Shown here one piece after another: positions 5,192-5,482 of a stretch of DNA of 5,482 nt. The translations under genes and the position numbers were made by a program. The stretch lies in contig DPKY01000195.1 of the NCBI GenBank assembly GCA_003542275.1, positions 1,408-6,889 on the forward strand. The letters are read 5' to 3'. Numbering within the stretch: the stretch's first letter is position 1; the number at the start of each line of letters is the position of its first letter. This DNA is from Methylococcaceae bacterium (GTDB taxonomy: Bacteria > Pseudomonadota > Gammaproteobacteria > Methylococcales > Methylomonadaceae). Below the pieces are notes generated by a model that was given only the letters and a program-made list of their open reading frames with translations, was not told the origin of the DNA and did no database searches.

Positions 5192-5482
5192 GCAAGTAAC
5201 TCAATGCCCTCAAGGCGTAGAAGTTGGGCGGTTTCAAACAGTGGTAATCCCATCACGCCAGAGAAGCTACCCTCAATATGTTCAATAAAAATACTGCCAA
5301 GTCCCTGAATAGCGTAGCTACCGGCTTTATCATAAGGCTCTTGGCTTAGGCAGTAGGCTTGTATGTCTGCTTCGAGGAGTTGTTTAAAGGTAACTTGCGT
5401 CACACTGAGGGCTTGATGCGTGTGCTTGCCTTGTAGCGCGATAGCGGTGAACACACGATGCGTTCTTCCAGAAAGTGCGTGT
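5188..5482 (-). CDS. maf: Maf family nucleoside triphosphate pyrophosphatase, C-terminal part, cut by window edge
   Basis: The frame is open from the right edge (first full codon at 5481) to a TGA at 5190-5188, giving 97 visible residues of a protein usually near 190-200. Maf proteins hydrolyse nucleoside triphosphates to monophosphate and pyrophosphate in the cytoplasm, as house-cleaning of dTTP/UTP or modified nucleotides. Visible motifs are LSGRTHRV (3-10), EPYDKAGSYAIQG (48-60) with the conserved Glu, Asp and Lys, and VMGLPL (76-81). The YDKAG/IQG pattern suits the YhdE-type (dTTP/UTP) subgroup more than YceF, but this is inference from half the protein. An internal GTG at 5454 is not the start, because the conserved LSGRTH lies upstream of it. 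The stop overlaps the rng start (ATGA), so the two genes are probably co-translated. Confidence 0.95.
   Translation of the reverse strand, partial: HALSGRTHRVFTAIALQGKHTHQALSVTQVTFKQLLEADIQAYCLSQEPYDKAGSYAIQGLGSIFIEHIEGSFSGVMGLPLFETAQLLRLEGIELLA

Noticed and set aside
4938..5288. Plus-strand open frame of 116 codons opposite rng and maf
   Set aside because: It is antisense to two well-conserved genes and crosses their junction. No motif or start signal supports it.
1..5482. CRISPR array, tRNA, rRNA, insertion sequence or phage attachment site
   Set aside because: No spaced repeats, cloverleaf, transposase frame or terminal inverted repeats were seen. Coding sequence fills almost the whole window, and no gene-free stretch exceeds about 165 bases.

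Overview
The window reads as a gammaproteobacterial chromosome segment of moderate GC (visibly AT-leaning). The evidence is a near-canonical heat-shock sigma factor RpoH with the RpoH box, a maf-rng gene pair (Maf NTP pyrophosphatase followed by RNase G) with a 4-nt ATGA overlap, and a piece of a denitrification-type heme d1 biosynthesis cluster (nir genes). A denitrifying or nitrite-reducing gammaproteobacterium is a reasonable inference. Genus cannot be read from the window.

Layout, left to right. Positions 1-2590, all on the minus strand, form one tightly packed unit read from right to left. It holds nirF (1418-2590), an AhbA/NirD-NirL-type siroheme decarboxylase subunit (948-1415), an AhbB/NirG-NirH-type subunit (470-958), and the first 157 codons of a DegT/DnrJ/EryC1/StrS-type sugar aminotransferase (1-473) that runs off the left edge. 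The junctions are a 2-nt gap, an 11-nt overlap and a 4-nt ATGA overlap, so translational coupling is likely. Positions 2591-2753 are a divergent control region with candidate promoters for nirF (minus) and rpoH (plus), an exact 14-bp tandem repeat, and a weak FNR/DNR-like box. Positions 2754-3611 are rpoH on the plus strand. Positions 3612-3736 hold a bidirectional intrinsic terminator between the convergent rpoH and rng. Positions 3737-5191 are rng and 5188-5482 the C-terminal part of maf, both on the minus strand.

Functionally, the two AsnC-like proteins should decarboxylate siroheme to didecarboxysiroheme. NirF acts late, in the periplasm, in heme d1 maturation for cytochrome cd1 nitrite reductase. 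The other d1 genes (nirE, nirJ, nirN) and nirS are not in the window. RpoH, RNase G and Maf are housekeeping functions unrelated to d1.

The oddest part is the left end. A sugar aminotransferase is coupled to the last visible heme d1 gene, and the junction is a seven-A run directly before the stop codon. A -1 slip there would fuse the two proteins in frame. No wholly new system is evident; this junction and the aminotransferase's place in the operon are the points most worth checking.
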